From: Erythrocercus mccallii
Lineage: Eukaryota > Chordata > Aves > Passeriformes > Dicruridae
Direction of reading: 5' to 3'
NCBI GenBank assembly: GCA_013397435.1
Contig: VZRG01000183.1
Span: 9,787-73,786 of the forward strand
DNA: 64,000 nt
A model generated the notes under the pieces. It saw only the letters and a list, made by a program, of their open reading frames with translations. It did no database searches and was not told where the DNA came from. Both the position numbers and the translations under genes were made by a program. This document shows positions 47,809-60,200 of the stretch, piece by piece; within the stretch, counting starts at the first letter, position 1, and every line of letters begins with the position of its first letter.

Positions 47809-49608
47809 CTCATTCAACTGCTGCCTTGATAATACTGCCTTGGACACTACTTTTATTATTAATGAAATATGAAGTTGTAGTTGATCTTAAGAACTGTACT
47901 CCTCTATGGAAGAGAGTTAGCATGCTTGCTAATTTATTAACCAATATAAGTTTGGTTTTGAGTGAATATGACAGAAATCTTTAAGCATCTCCATAGTGTT
48001 TGGGCACAGCGCTGTGCTTTAAGGCACTGAGAATTTGTGGGATTACTGAATGACTTTCAGCAAGGTCACATTTAAAATAACCTTAATCTACATCTATGAC
48101 AAATGAAGGATACTGATTTGGATATTTGCATATGTGTGCAATGAGCTTTACCTTTGACAATATAACTAATGTGAGTTAGCCTCCATTTTTCTGATTGTGT
48201 AAATAGCTTTGAGGACAGATCTTCATTTTGACTCAGTGACAATACACATGCAGCAAATGAAAACCTTTTAATATCTGTTTTAATATCTGTATCTGTTTAA
48301 TGGAAAAAAGAACTTCACTAACATGCCAAAGAGCCCTCCAATAGCTGGGTCACTGGGTCTTCAGAAACTCTGTCATATTAAAGCAAAACTAGTTCACAAA
48401 ACTAATGAAATAAACTACTCTTAAAATTAATACCATCACGGGATAAGGAGAGAGAAGTTCAAGCACCTAATTTTATAGTTTTGGTTTTTATGCTACATAA
48501 ATCCTTCACTTTTTTTTTTGAGCCTGGCTCAAATCAAAGAACATGTAGATTTAGGGATGACAGAACTCTAAGGACACAGCAATCTCACCAATCTTACCAA
48601 GAAATGTCAATTGAGGTGTGCATTTAAGTTGTGCTTAGATCTAACATTTCATTATTGATGGTTGAAAATTAGGGAAAAAAAGAGCAAAAAGCTAAAGGAA
48701 ATTCTCTGTTTTTACTTGCAACTCCAGCTACCACAGTTCATTAACAATTCAGAGCACAACACACATGAAAAAGTCATTCTTACCAACAAAAGAATTTTGC
48801 TACCATTTCAGATTTTGATAATCTTTTTTTTACACAGAAGAAAGCCAGAGTGTTTTCATTATAGGTAATTATATTAAATTGTATTTACTCTTACACTTCA
48901 GTATAGAAAGTACTTTGGAAAGAATGATTTTTTTTCTCCAAACTTTTAAATTACTCCCTCTCTATCTTTTGAGCTGTTTACTTTTGTTGTTCTCCTAATG
49001 CAAAAATAGAAAACTAGAATAAAGATTGGAGTAGAAAGAAAATGGCATAGCTACACCTAGGATTAAAAGGAGCAGGACAAAAATGAGATTACTGTGTTTT
49101 GCACATTTCACAATATCTTCTTTCACATTTTGCACATTTTTTCATGTGATTAGAAAAAAAACCCCAATACATTTTTAACTTCGGGAGGATGTTTTTAGAA
49201 TAGCTATCATACAATTTGTAAGTATAATGTTGCTACAAGGACGCAGAAGCAAGAGTCTTTTGACAGCAGTAGAGTTATGTAGTAGAGTTAGTGCAAATAA
49301 TATGAAAGTCTGGATCACTCCTGTCTGCCTTGATATTGAACAAAAGCTCAGCACCTCTGCTTTTATTTTCCTGATTTATTTTATTCCAAAGCCCTTTGTT
49401 CATGCACAAACCTGCACTATGAGATTATCAAAGGGCTCCAAATCTAGTGCATTTCTTAAGACTTTCTGTCTGATATACAAATGTTCACAAATTGAAAAGA
49501 TACAAAAGCTTTTTTCGTTCCCATTCTTTTTAATGATAACTGCAGAAATCCTTTTCAGCTACTCATTCTAAAAATAACTTTTCTCAATGTGCCCACTATT
49601 GCTGTAAC

Positions 49609-49843
49609 TGAGAGGGGAAGTTTAGGTTAGATAGACAAAAGAAATTCTTTACTGGGGGAGTGGTGAGGCCCTGGCAGAGGTTGCCCAGAGAAGCTATGGA
49701 TGCCCTGTCCCTGGAAGTGCTCAAGGCCAGGTTGCATGAAGCAACTTGGTCTACTGGGAGGTATCCCTGTCCATGGCAGGGGTTTTGGAACTGTGTGATC
49801 TTTAAGATCCTTTGCAATCCAAACCATTCTATGATTCTGTGAC
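49609..49843 (+). mobile_element. CR1 LINE 3' fragment (about 235 bp)
   Basis: GAGAGGGGAAGTTTAGGTTAGATAG, then AAATTCTTTACTGGGGGAGT, GGCAGAGGTTGCCCAGAGAA, GGGAGGTATCCCTGTCCATG, and the end ATTCTATGATTCTGTGACT. Same 3'-end type as the 47-kb copy. Confidence 0.94.
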
Positions 49844-50904
49844 TTGACCAGAAGAATGCTTGCATATTTAGCCTATGTACAGAAGACATGAATTAATTAA
49901 TCCTCCATTCCTGCTCCTAGTTTTACATGGATTCCACTGACTTCATCTGCCTGGAAAACGGTTGACAGGGTTCATGTTTTTTTTTTAAATAAATGCAAAT
50001 GATGACAAAAAAATGTATCTGATAATAGTCTTCATTTAAGGTATAGATTTCTGATCACAGTGCACCTGATTGGCAAGTCTTCTTCCTATTACATCAATTA
50101 ATTATTTTTTAAAAAAAATCTGTATGACCTCACAATATCATTCACTAAAATAAATCATACAGGACACTTCAATAAATTTGAAGTAGATGTATTTATCAAT
50201 CCAACCAAAAGTTGTAAGGAAATAATTAGTTCATTATAATCAAAACCAAAGAAAACATGACAAAACAAACATATCCTTTTGCAAATGAACTGACTTTTTT
50301 AAAAAAAATTCTATAGCTTAAAATATTAGCTCCTTCCCAGTATTTTGTACACTCTGTTCTCATCTACAGTATTGTAGTAAGGTCCTTTTTTTCCATATTA
50401 TATTGTGTAGATGACATCAGCCTTACAAGGGAAAGGCAGAACTGGGAAAAAAGATTGGTCAGTTAAATGAAGAAACAATGAATTTACAACTCTTGTGTTT
50501 TTAAAAACATTTGCTTTAAAGCCTTTTTATAGAACTTTCTGGAAATTAAGTATGAAAAATCCAATTTTGGCTGAGTCATCCCCATAACATTAGTTGTAAT
50601 TCAGAAACCTCATCCTGCAAAGGCAGAGAGCAGGAACTATTTTAGGTAACTTGTGTATAAATTAGGTTACCTTTTAAATTGACAGAGTTTTAAAAATATT
50701 ATGTAGTAGCATAGTCTGAGTTGCCCTTATGGACTATACAATTGTTAGATAATGACTTTTGTTATTACATTGTAAAAACTTGAAACTTGAATCACATAAG
50801 CTAAGTTTTCCCTAATGTGAGCCAGCCTCCAAACTGGACTTCCTTACAAGGAATGGGAAAGTATTCAATTTTACAGAAATAAGCAACTTACTGGCATCAC
50901 TTAC

Positions 50905-50975
50905 CTCAAAACTTACAGATCCATTATGATCAGTGTCAAATGCATTAAACAGAAAATGTGCATATGTTGTGGAAT
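50905..50975 (-). CDS. KCNIP4: KCNIP4 exon encoding EF-hand 2
   Basis: On the - strand the acceptor AAATTTTAG precedes ATTCCACAAC and the donor is TTTGAG|GTAAGT. After two bases that complete an Asp codon it encodes STTYAHFLFNAFDTDHNGSV then SFE. The EF-hand 2 loop DTDHNGSVSFED (its last Asp in the next exon) has Asp in place of Glu at position 12, a feature of EF-hand 2 in this family that lowers calcium affinity. 71 nt, entry phase 1, exit phase 0. Confidence 0.97.
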
Positions 50976-53900
50976 CTAAAATTTAAAGCAGAAAAAAAAT
51001 CACGGTAAGCACATCTTATTTAATAAAATTTAATTTAATTCTATTAAAATATTTGATGTTATTTGATATGAGATACATTTTGATGCCAAAATTTCATAGA
51101 CTAGATTTTCAATGAAATTTAAACTTTCTTTTTGGCAGAAGAGGAGGGATAAGTTATAAATGCAAATACATGGATAGCAACACTGCTAGAAACCACAAAT
51201 GAAAAATTCTGTTCTAGAATAGCTCTATTCATTTTTATTCTTGTGTTTGCTAATCAGTGATACCTGAGCAAATAGCAAAGATGACATATTATTGTAGTCT
51301 GAAACAACCTGTTTTAACAGGAACAGACTGTGACAGGGATCTATCTCATACGTTTGCAATGAAGAATGTGTTCATTTGTTCCCATTGAATTTGGGAAGCA
51401 GACACCACCCTCACTGCATGGCATGTACTAGTTTTGCTCTGGACACAGATCTGTTTCCCAGGTTGAAGCTGATCTTGTCAGAAAGCTGCTGTTCTTATCA
51501 GGTGCTATGCTCACCCACAGGTGAGAGGAAATTCTTTCCTGAGAAGCAGATTAAAACTAGCTTGCTGCTGAATTCCCATGATCATGGCATTAGGGCTTGG
51601 AAAAATTGGCTGTGACTTACTAAATGGTCAGTAAGACTCTGAAAGATGACCTTAAACAAATGATCCCTTCACTGTTTGCATACTTTCCAAACCTCCTCCC
51701 CAGTGCATATTGACTCATTTCAGAAACACAAGACAGCATGAATATAAATCTGTCAAGACTGTAACTTTTTGAAAGAACCATCTTTCTAATTCCATTGAAT
51801 GCCTTCTGAAAGGCACAACCTGCTCCAGGAGTAAAATATTGTGAGGAGACCACTTACCCAGAGACTGCCCTGTGGATGTGAGCTAAAAGCCGCTGGGTTT
51901 AGGGAAGTCAGCTGTTCTGTGTTTCTCCCTCCTTCAAAATCATGCAAATTAATGAAGTATGAGGGTTTACTTTTAATACTCACTTTTCCCTTTCTACTTC
52001 ATATGTTTACATTAATTTTAGGCTAATTAACAATAACCTCACAAATTATTAATAAAGGGCAAAGCGTTATGAAATCAGCGTTCCCTTTGCAGAACAAACT
52101 TCCCCCTCTCATGGAAAAAACCTGATCAATGTTGAAATGTCATATTGTGATTTCTTAGCACTAAACCATTTTACCTTTTATATCAATCCTGCAAACCTTT
52201 ATTTTTCACAGCCCAAAATAGTGTTTTCTATTAAACTGAGCAGTAGTCTTGGGACACTCAGTTGAAATGCCACCTTGACTCTGAGGAACCAAATATACCA
52301 AAACTCAAAGCTTTGTGCTTCACAGATTTAAACTTGATATTTGTAAGAAAATTCTCTAATCTTATTTCAATATGTTCATTTTTATGTAAGAAAAAGCTGA
52401 AATCTTTAAAACCTGTCTGTTGACACATTTTCAGAGAATTAAATCTCCACCACCACTATTTGAGAGAGTAATTCATTCTTTCACGTATCCAGTAACCACT
52501 GTAATTGCTTAAGCACAGCATGGCAGATACAGTCACACTTTAGCTGAAAAATGTAAATTTGTTGACTACAGTTTATATTTAGCATTTTAATAGTCATATT
52601 TTCTATAATCTACTGAGACTTCTGTTGTGCAACAGAATATACTATGCAAATCATCTTCAGGGAAAAAAACATGTTAAAGAGGTATAATTACTGTAAAAGG
52701 AATTTTCAATATCTTCTTATTCTCTTGGCACCTATTTCTTAAAAACATTTCAAATATTCCTGGGTATTTTCTGTAGATTTACAGAAAACACAAAGGTATT
52801 TTATTTTGTTACCATACATGATACAATATACTACTCTTTTTTGTGTGCTGGTATATGAAAAAAAAGTCCCCTCATTGAAAAATGCTTTTTCTGGTAATGC
52901 CTCTGAAAAAAAATAAATCAAAAGCCTTTTTCAGAGTTGTTTTCTCAAGCAATGCTGGTCTGAAATTTTGCCTTCAAAACCACAGCAGAATGAGACACAC
53001 TAGTCTTTTAATTAGAGCTTCCTAGCTCTATAATTTCACCCTTTCCCCCCTAAATCTTGAACATTATTAATTTTAGACAAAGTCTTAACTTTTCAAATTA
53101 AATAAAATTTCTTTCCAAATATATGATATCATAATTAGCAGGCAAATCTGCTATTTAACAGGTTGAGATAGGAACAGCTCTTAAATCAGAAGTCCCTTGA
53201 AAAACACCATCAAAGCATTTTAAACGTCAGAGGCAAAAATGGCAATCATTACACATGGAAGAGTATGACTTATCAAACTACGAGCATGATCTATTTTTTT
53301 TCAGAAGTGATGGAGTTATTCAGCATGTGGGTTCTTATCCATGACTGTTTGGCTGAAGAAAAATCCCAACTTTCGTTTCTGGTGATCCACTGCATAAATG
53401 TAGGGGTTTATTCATTCACCTGTATGGCAGTGAATCTAAAAAGAAATTACTGGAGTGCCTTTTCTGGCATGGAAAACTTTTTACAAAGTTACTGTTGCCT
53501 TTTAAAATATACTGCTTTTGCTCCAATCCAGTGTAATTTCTTTTGCTTTGTTACTCTTGTGACTCCTTATCCTATTTGTAATTCTCCTGTACCTTGTTCT
53601 GGACAACTTGGAATTTTCTTGAGTAAGCGACTTGCTGGATGACATCGAAAAATTTCTTTGGTTGCTCTGAAGCTTAATATCTTATAAGACATGATTTTGT
53701 TTGTTCAGATATGAATTGTCATAATTATACATCATGTTGTACCTGGTTTTTCATCACACAGACAATTGGGGCACAGATCTATGTGTTTTAATTTGGGGAA
53801 AACTTTCAAGATTTTTCTTTCTTCTTTAATACTGGGACATACATAAAATCATTATTTTAAGCATAACTTAAATTTAAAGGTCTCAGCTGGATACATTATT

Positions 53901-55296
53901 TTGACAAAACAATCAAAGATTTAAGAACTCAGTCTGGCCTCTTAACTAGACATTCCACTGCAGTTCTCACCTCCTCCTCCAAAGGATGCCATTGCCCTAA
54001 ATGCCAGAGGAGCAGAAGCATCAGTATTAATGCCAGGAATAGGGGTAGAAATTAGATGTCCCATATACATCTATTTTAACTACATTAACAGTTTTTCTTC
54101 TCTGTAACAACCAGATCTGGACTAATAAAGATTAGTCTTTTAAGATTACATTTACTCTCACAATATCTTTTGACTTTACTTTTAGAACAGGTATGCTTTC
54201 TCTTTGCCCATTAAAAAAATCTGGGTATCACAATAGGAAATGTGATAGATTTTTTTTTTTATTATTAAGTGTAGTAAAGGTGTAATAAATCACATAGAGA
54301 GAATTATTTTCACTACCCAAGGGTAACTACAAAATATAATATTTCAAACTGTAATTGTTAGCTTGGTCTAAAAGTTTACGAAGAGAAACAATCAGTAGGC
54401 AGGTCAACCCTTCTAGCCTTCTGCTCATTTCTATTGAGTGTACCTATTTTTTGATGATTTCAGAGTTGGTAATCTGCACTGAATGCTGCTCTTTACCCTC
54501 TAGGTCTTTATTCAAAGTAAAACTAATGGGGAGATATTTTGTTCCTACCAATTAATATGGGTTTTTAAATAAAAAATGAAAAGTTGTTCTGAAAAGGGAA
54601 AGGAAAATGAAAAGAGTTCTGAACTGTCCCAGAGAAATACACAAATCTCAAGAGCTCTGGAAAAGCTGAAGAAGTAGGACTGAAGAGTTGTAGGAGAACA
54701 TGAAGAGGGGTAACTGAATAGCAAATTCAAAAGGAAGAAAAGAGAGGAAAAAAATTCAAATTGAAAGCAATCTGAGGTTCAAGGAAAACAAAACCTGTTA
54801 CACATTTTTGTTACCTTCATTGTACTAAAAATAATGGAAATAAAAAATAACAAAACTGGAAATCAATGAATTGAAATCAAAGTTAACATTTAAGAGAAAC
54901 CCCATAGAATTAAAGGGAGTTTCTGCTATTGATATGAGAGGGTCCCTGCAGTGCCTCCTACTTTTCCTCCTACTGTGAAAGGGCTTTTTGAATAAAAGAG
55001 AATGGGCAAGAATTTTTAGAAAGCTTAAAGAAAAATAACCTACTCAGAGAAACTTGTTTTTCAATAGTACCCAAGCACAGGTAGTAACTTCATAACAGAA
55101 GACTGACTGTGCAGATATCATCGCATTTCATTCAGAATTACAGACTTAAAAATGTGTCCAACAGTCAAGGAAATACCCCATGAGTTCAGACAGAGCTTGA
55201 GGCAACAATCCTGTTAATTCGAACAAGAGGTTCTTTAGTCAGACTTAGGAACTAACACACATACTGCAGCACTAATTATGTCTGCCAAGTACTTAC
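50976..55296 (-). other. KCNIP4: KCNIP4 intron between EF-hand 1 and EF-hand 2 exons
   Basis: 4.3 kb of AT-rich intron. I recognised no CR1, LTR or extra exon. An open frame of 125 codons at 53265-53642 (+) has no homology that I know and no splice or promoter support. Confidence 0.8.
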
Positions 55297-55366
55297 CTCC
55301 CTGTGGAAAGAATTGAGAGTAAATCTCTTTGAAGGTTTCTTCATTGACAACACCACTGGGGCATTC
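55297..55366 (-). CDS. KCNIP4: KCNIP4 exon encoding EF-hand 1 (inert)
   Basis: On the - strand the acceptor TTTTTTCCAG precedes GAATGCCCC and the donor is CAGGGAG|GTAAGT. It encodes ECPSGVVNEETFKEIYSQFF then PQG and the first base of Asp. ECPSG is the hallmark Cys-Pro substitution that inactivates EF-hand 1 of recoverin/NCS proteins, including KChIPs. 70 nt, exit phase 1, completed by the next exon. It is the highest-coordinate KCNIP4 exon I can find. The preceding exon (ending …YRGFKN in the family) is not visible up to 64000. Confidence 0.96.
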
Positions 55367-55419
55367 CTGGAAAAAAGCAAATGACAAGAAATTAATACCA
55401 TCCAGTCTGGTCCACTCAG

Positions 55420-55680
55420 CTCATGCGTTCGTGAGACCGTGCACAATATGTGCGTGACTGAAGTTTAAAATGTGTGACTTTGCACTTTCAACCTAACATT
55501 AATGCACATTATTACACTGAAGTATCTTTCTAAAGAATTCTCATGAGACAAAAATTCCTTCTGTGCCATGGATCCCAACTTCCTTTGAGACCTGAGAGAT
55601 GCACGTGAGCAGCAACCACGGTGCCGCAGGGAGCGGAGCTGTGGTGACACCTGTGGGCCGGGAGCGCTCGCCCTCTCCTC
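55420..55680. other. CpG-rich patch inside KCNIP4 intron
   Basis: About eleven CpG dinucleotides in 260 bases, densest at 55600-55672 (…GTGCCGCAGGGAGCGGAGCT…GGGCCGGGAGCGCTCGCCCT), against near absence of CpG for kilobases around. It contains a CACGTG E-box at 55602-55607. It starts about 55 bases upstream (in gene orientation) of the EF-hand 1 exon. Function unknown. Confidence 0.55.
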
Positions 55681-56956
55681 TGCAATCAGCACTTGCATGG
55701 TATGGAAATCAAGCAGGAATGTAAACAGGTGTTACTGATAGAACATGCAGTCATATTCTACTGGAAGAGTTCTATTTGATGAATTCAAAAGACCCTGCCA
55801 CTGGAGATCTTATTCAAACCTCATCTTTTTCATAAACTGAAATATGCAACACAGAATAAGTAGGAAGTTTCTGAATAGAGTGATTACAAAGAAAATGAAA
55901 GAAGGTGAAAGAGAAGAACAAAGATGGTTAAACCAATGACTTTACCAAAATTACTTATGCAAAGAGGTAGGAAAAGCAGAAGGAATACTGTAATTGTTTA
56001 CTAAGTCAAGAATAAATATCCAAGACCAGAGAGCTGATTTCTAGTTCTCATTTTGCCAGACTGAGCAGTACTTTGGGCAATGTACTTAATTCCTTTTTTG
56101 CCTTAATTCCTTCTTTAACACAAAAAGCGGGGTAAAAAGCCATGTATGCTCTTTAAAGGAAAAGGACTTTAAGAAACAAAGGAAAAAATGAAAATACAAA
56201 TTAAGTTTTAAAGCTCATACTTTTTTTTTTGACTATTATGCTATTTGGACTGAGGACTCAAACATATGTGCTCCTAAACTCAGGAAACTTAATAGCTTGA
56301 AATGGGGATCAAGAGTAGTGTAACATCTTTTACCAGTGTAATAACAACTCTTCCTGTGGGAACAAATAGTATTCCAATTAGATCAAATAAGGACCACTGA
56401 GATATTCATAGTCCTGGCACCTTCTGCTAAGAAACAGTGTAATCTCTAATTGAGAGACAAATGCACTGTCTGAGAAATGCATGTCAGAACTTTAGGTTTA
56501 GGATTATTATGATTTTATGTCACTTATCCTTAGCTAAATCAGCTTTTCATCATAACTAAGCATATGCAAACATACAGTAAGAAAGAATTCTGTTTGACTG
56601 AAAACCAAAAACAAACAGCTGTGTCAGAGATACACACAAAATTATTTGTCCCTGGGCACAGAGGCTGTCACTGATGCAGACAGAGATAGAGCTCAGATCT
56701 CTGTAAGATGAGATTAATACTGACGGCTGGGCCACACTGCCTTTGGAACCAAAGCCTTTGGGGAATGGGAGGAACAGTGAAATGAACCTCTACCCTTCAT
56801 TAGGTAAGGAGTAATCCATAATTGAGGAGGCATCTCCCTGTCTGTCATGTCTTTGGATATGAGGGCATTCTAAAACATCTCTCTCTTACCAGCTTTCCAA
56901 AAAGACTGTAGTCAGATAGGCAACTGTCTCTATAGTTTCTAGCAGGTTTACAAGTA

Positions 56957-57228
56957 ACAAGCAATAGGACAAGAAGAAATGGCCTCAAGTTTCTCCAGGG
57001 GAGGTTCAGATTGGATGTTAAGGAAAATTTCTTTGCTGAAAGGGTTATCAAGGAACAGGCTGCACAGGGAAGTGCTTGACTCACCATCCCTGAAGATATT
57101 TAAAAGCGTTTAGTTGTGGCACTTGGGGACATGGTTAGTTGTGGATTTGGCAGTGCTGGGTTTATGGTTGGACTTGATGACCTCAGACATCTTTTTCAAC
57201 CTTGATGATTCTATGAGTTATGATTCTA
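56957..57228 (+). mobile_element. CR1 LINE 3' fragment (about 272 bp)
   Basis: CAATAGGACAAGAAGAAATG then GCCTCAAGTTTCTCCAGGGG, AGGTTCAGATTGGATGTTAA, GGCTGCACAGGGAAGTGCTT and GATTCTATGAGTTATGATTC. It follows the CR1 3' region (GGACAAGAGGAAACGGCCTCAAG…GGTTTAGATTGGATATTAGG…) with moderate divergence and a third 3'-end variant (GTTGGACTTGATGACCTCAG…). Confidence 0.9.
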
Positions 57229-60200
57229 CTATACTGCTTGTCTTTGGGAAACCTCCTGGAGTTGTATAAGAGCATGCAAAAAAGCAGTATTTTTACTTGG
57301 ATTTGAAGCACAATAAAGCAAACATCAGTGAATTCTTCAGATACTAGTTGAAATAACATAGTTATTCAATGTAGAAAATGTAAAAAAGTATTTTACAACC
57401 TCCTCTTCCAAGCAGATAATGGTATATGATCTATGTCATTCCCAGACCTGCGGAGGAAGAATAAAGAGCCTTTACCCTGAGATGGATGTGAGTGTGAAAA
57501 AACAATGCAGCATTTTGGAATACAGAAAAAGAAGTAATGGCTTCTTTCTGTTCTGCAGGTAATTTTTTTTCAGACAAAAAAAAAGAGCTAGACACATTTT
57601 GAAGGAACTAAAGAGAAAACCCGTAATTTTGAATTTTTACAAATCAGATGTTGCCTTTTTTTTTTTCTAAGAAGTTTAATAAATAATGAATGACAAAATG
57701 CACACTTAAGTTCATCTGACTTCATGGCTTATTAACATGTAAAACAGTTTTTTCCCCTTTTCCTTGGCTGACAAAGACATTCAAACTATACTCATTTTGC
57801 AAAGAATGCCCTCCCCTTTTTTACAGAAAGTGCCAACAGCTCCAACTCTATCAGTCCTTAATCTGAAGCTCTGAAGTCTGAGAGTCCCATTTCCTGACTG
57901 CATTTAAATGTTGTGATGTTAGAGGAAAATTAAGGATACTCTGCAAAATTCTATACAATTTATTATTTGTTAGTGTAAAATAAACTGCCAGTCTTTGTTA
58001 TTAGAGAAATACATGATCTACATTATCTCTTTTAAAGGCAGTCCTTTTTTTTTTTCTGTCACTTAAGCTCTGGTTTCACCATGTTGTTTGAAAGAATCAT
58101 TGCTTGAAAAGTCAACCTACTTTCAGAGAATTATATAGCAGAGCCAGGAATGACATTTTGAGTTTCTCTAGCTTGTCCCTATGTAGTTTCCGCTGTTCTT
58201 TGGCACAGCATTGGCAGTAACACTTTACTTTTTCCATCCTTGAAGGTCTGTAGAAATGGTGTCTTAAGGACATTCATTAAAAATCTGAGATGCTGGCCAA
58301 TTACATTTACCAGAAGTATCAGTTCAAGCTTTTCTTTCTTTAGCATGCATCTTTCCTCTGAGACTCTACATGAGGGGAAGGGACCTGTTCTGATCTTGAA
58401 TAATTTCATTCTAAAATATATGTGGCCAACATGATTTACCTCCATTACTGTACTTTTCTTGACTCATAGATCTGGCTTTATTGTGTTTATAGGGAGATTT
58501 GTGCAGTTCAGGGAAAGAGATTAAATACTGTAATTGTTAAGTACACCCCAAGGTTTTATGTCAAGCTATTGTTGACTTCTTCCACTGTACCAACTCTGAT
58601 TAAAAAAATCTATTTAACCTTTCATTAAAATCCTATAAATGAGAGGAAAATAATTAAATAGTTTGAAAGAAAAAGGTGAGGCTTATTTAAACAATTTCTT
58701 ATATTCTTTCTTTCCTTGATCTGAATATCTGAATATAATTTATTTTGTTGCAGCAAATTTCTCTTTGACAATATTTTAAAATTGCATTAATGTACTAGCA
58801 TTTCTTTTTGGAGAATAAAAAGGAGGGAATATTCAACTTGAACTGAGTCCAGTTCTCTCTCTTTTAAAGAGAAAATAATATAAACTGAAAACCAGACAGA
58901 GAATAATAAATATGATTTTGCCTTTTGATGATCTCTCTTGCTTGCAATTTTGCTGCTGGGAAATTACACCTACAGCACATGGTCTTATGAACCACTCCAA
59001 ACCCTGTAAATTATTTACAAGCCTCATATTGTCTAAGATATCTCTCCTTCCGTATTTTTAAAAATACTGCAGTAGGCGATTCTTTACTGTCTAATCAACA
59101 TCCTTTTCAGACAAGAGGCAAACCAAGACACAAAAATGGAGAAAAAGTGAAGTACAGAAAAGAGAATGAAGGAGAAAAACTGAAAGCTCAGACTTTTGTC
59201 TGTATAACAAACAATTTTGAATGATGGATAAAGCTGGAGTTTTGGCAACTTTGAATATCTTTTAGTTATAGACTTTTGCATGACAGGCTTCCCATCTCAT
59301 GCTTCATCTGCTGCTTCAGTTTTCATACTGCTTCATTTTAGATACATGTTCACGTCCACTGTTTTAAATATCTTCTCTTTTTGCATATATGCTCTATGTG
59401 TATGTGCCTTCTACGAATACTTCAGACTCTTCTTTTTCATGCTGTTGAATCTGACCAGATACTTCCCCCTAAGAAATGTAATTATTTCATTTATATAATT
59501 TAACAGATTTCTATAATTCAATACCTTAATTCAGCAGTATTGTGACCATTTTACTTAGGAATACTTTTAGAATTAAAGATGTATTTACCAAATACCAATA
59601 GGGCTAAACTGGAATATTGACCTACCTTAGAGCTACATGCTGAGAACAAATAAATTTGTAATTTATTGTAAATTAAAAACCAAATAAATTTGTACTTTTG
59701 TAACTAATTTCCCTGTAGTAAATATAAATAAACTTGTCCATGCTATATTCATCAGGAATAGATTTCATCACTATTTATTTTGAAGTGAGAGCAAGAGTGA
59801 TTAATTTTTTGTCCTGAAAATACTCTTAGAATACAGGGCTCACTTTTGATACTGGTTTATTTCATAAAAGCACAGAACACATATCAGAAATTATCTTTGT
59901 GCAAGGGGGCTGAGTGGAATTTCTGGGGTTCTGATCACACTAGTGGCCAACATAGAAGAAACAACAAGAACAGGATAAAAATCCTGCAGCAGCTAATAAA
60001 AGTGAACTTACTCTAGCAGGACTTCAAAGTAGATGATGCAAACAAAATGAGGTGTCTGGGGGAGAGAAGGTTGTGAAGTCGTGAAAGAGAAAACAAGTTT
60101 TATAAAAAATATCTCAAAAGATATGCTTAAAAGAGATGCCATGCACTAGCCTGTGAAGCAGCCTCAAAAAACTAATTCAGAGGAAAACCTCTCTCTTGAA

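Larger units (their letters stand above)
43585..50904 (-). other. KCNIP4: KCNIP4 intron between EF-hand 2 and EF-hand 3 exons
   Basis: 7.3 kb. It contains two CR1 copies in the opposite orientation to the gene (47053-47808 and 49609-49843) and AT-rich intron elsewhere. No additional exon recognised. Confidence 0.85.

Noticed and set aside
53265..53642. 125-codon open frame on + strand in a KCNIP4 intron
   Set aside because: It is hydrophobic, Cys/Phe-rich low-information text typical of T-rich DNA, with no homology, promoter or splice support.
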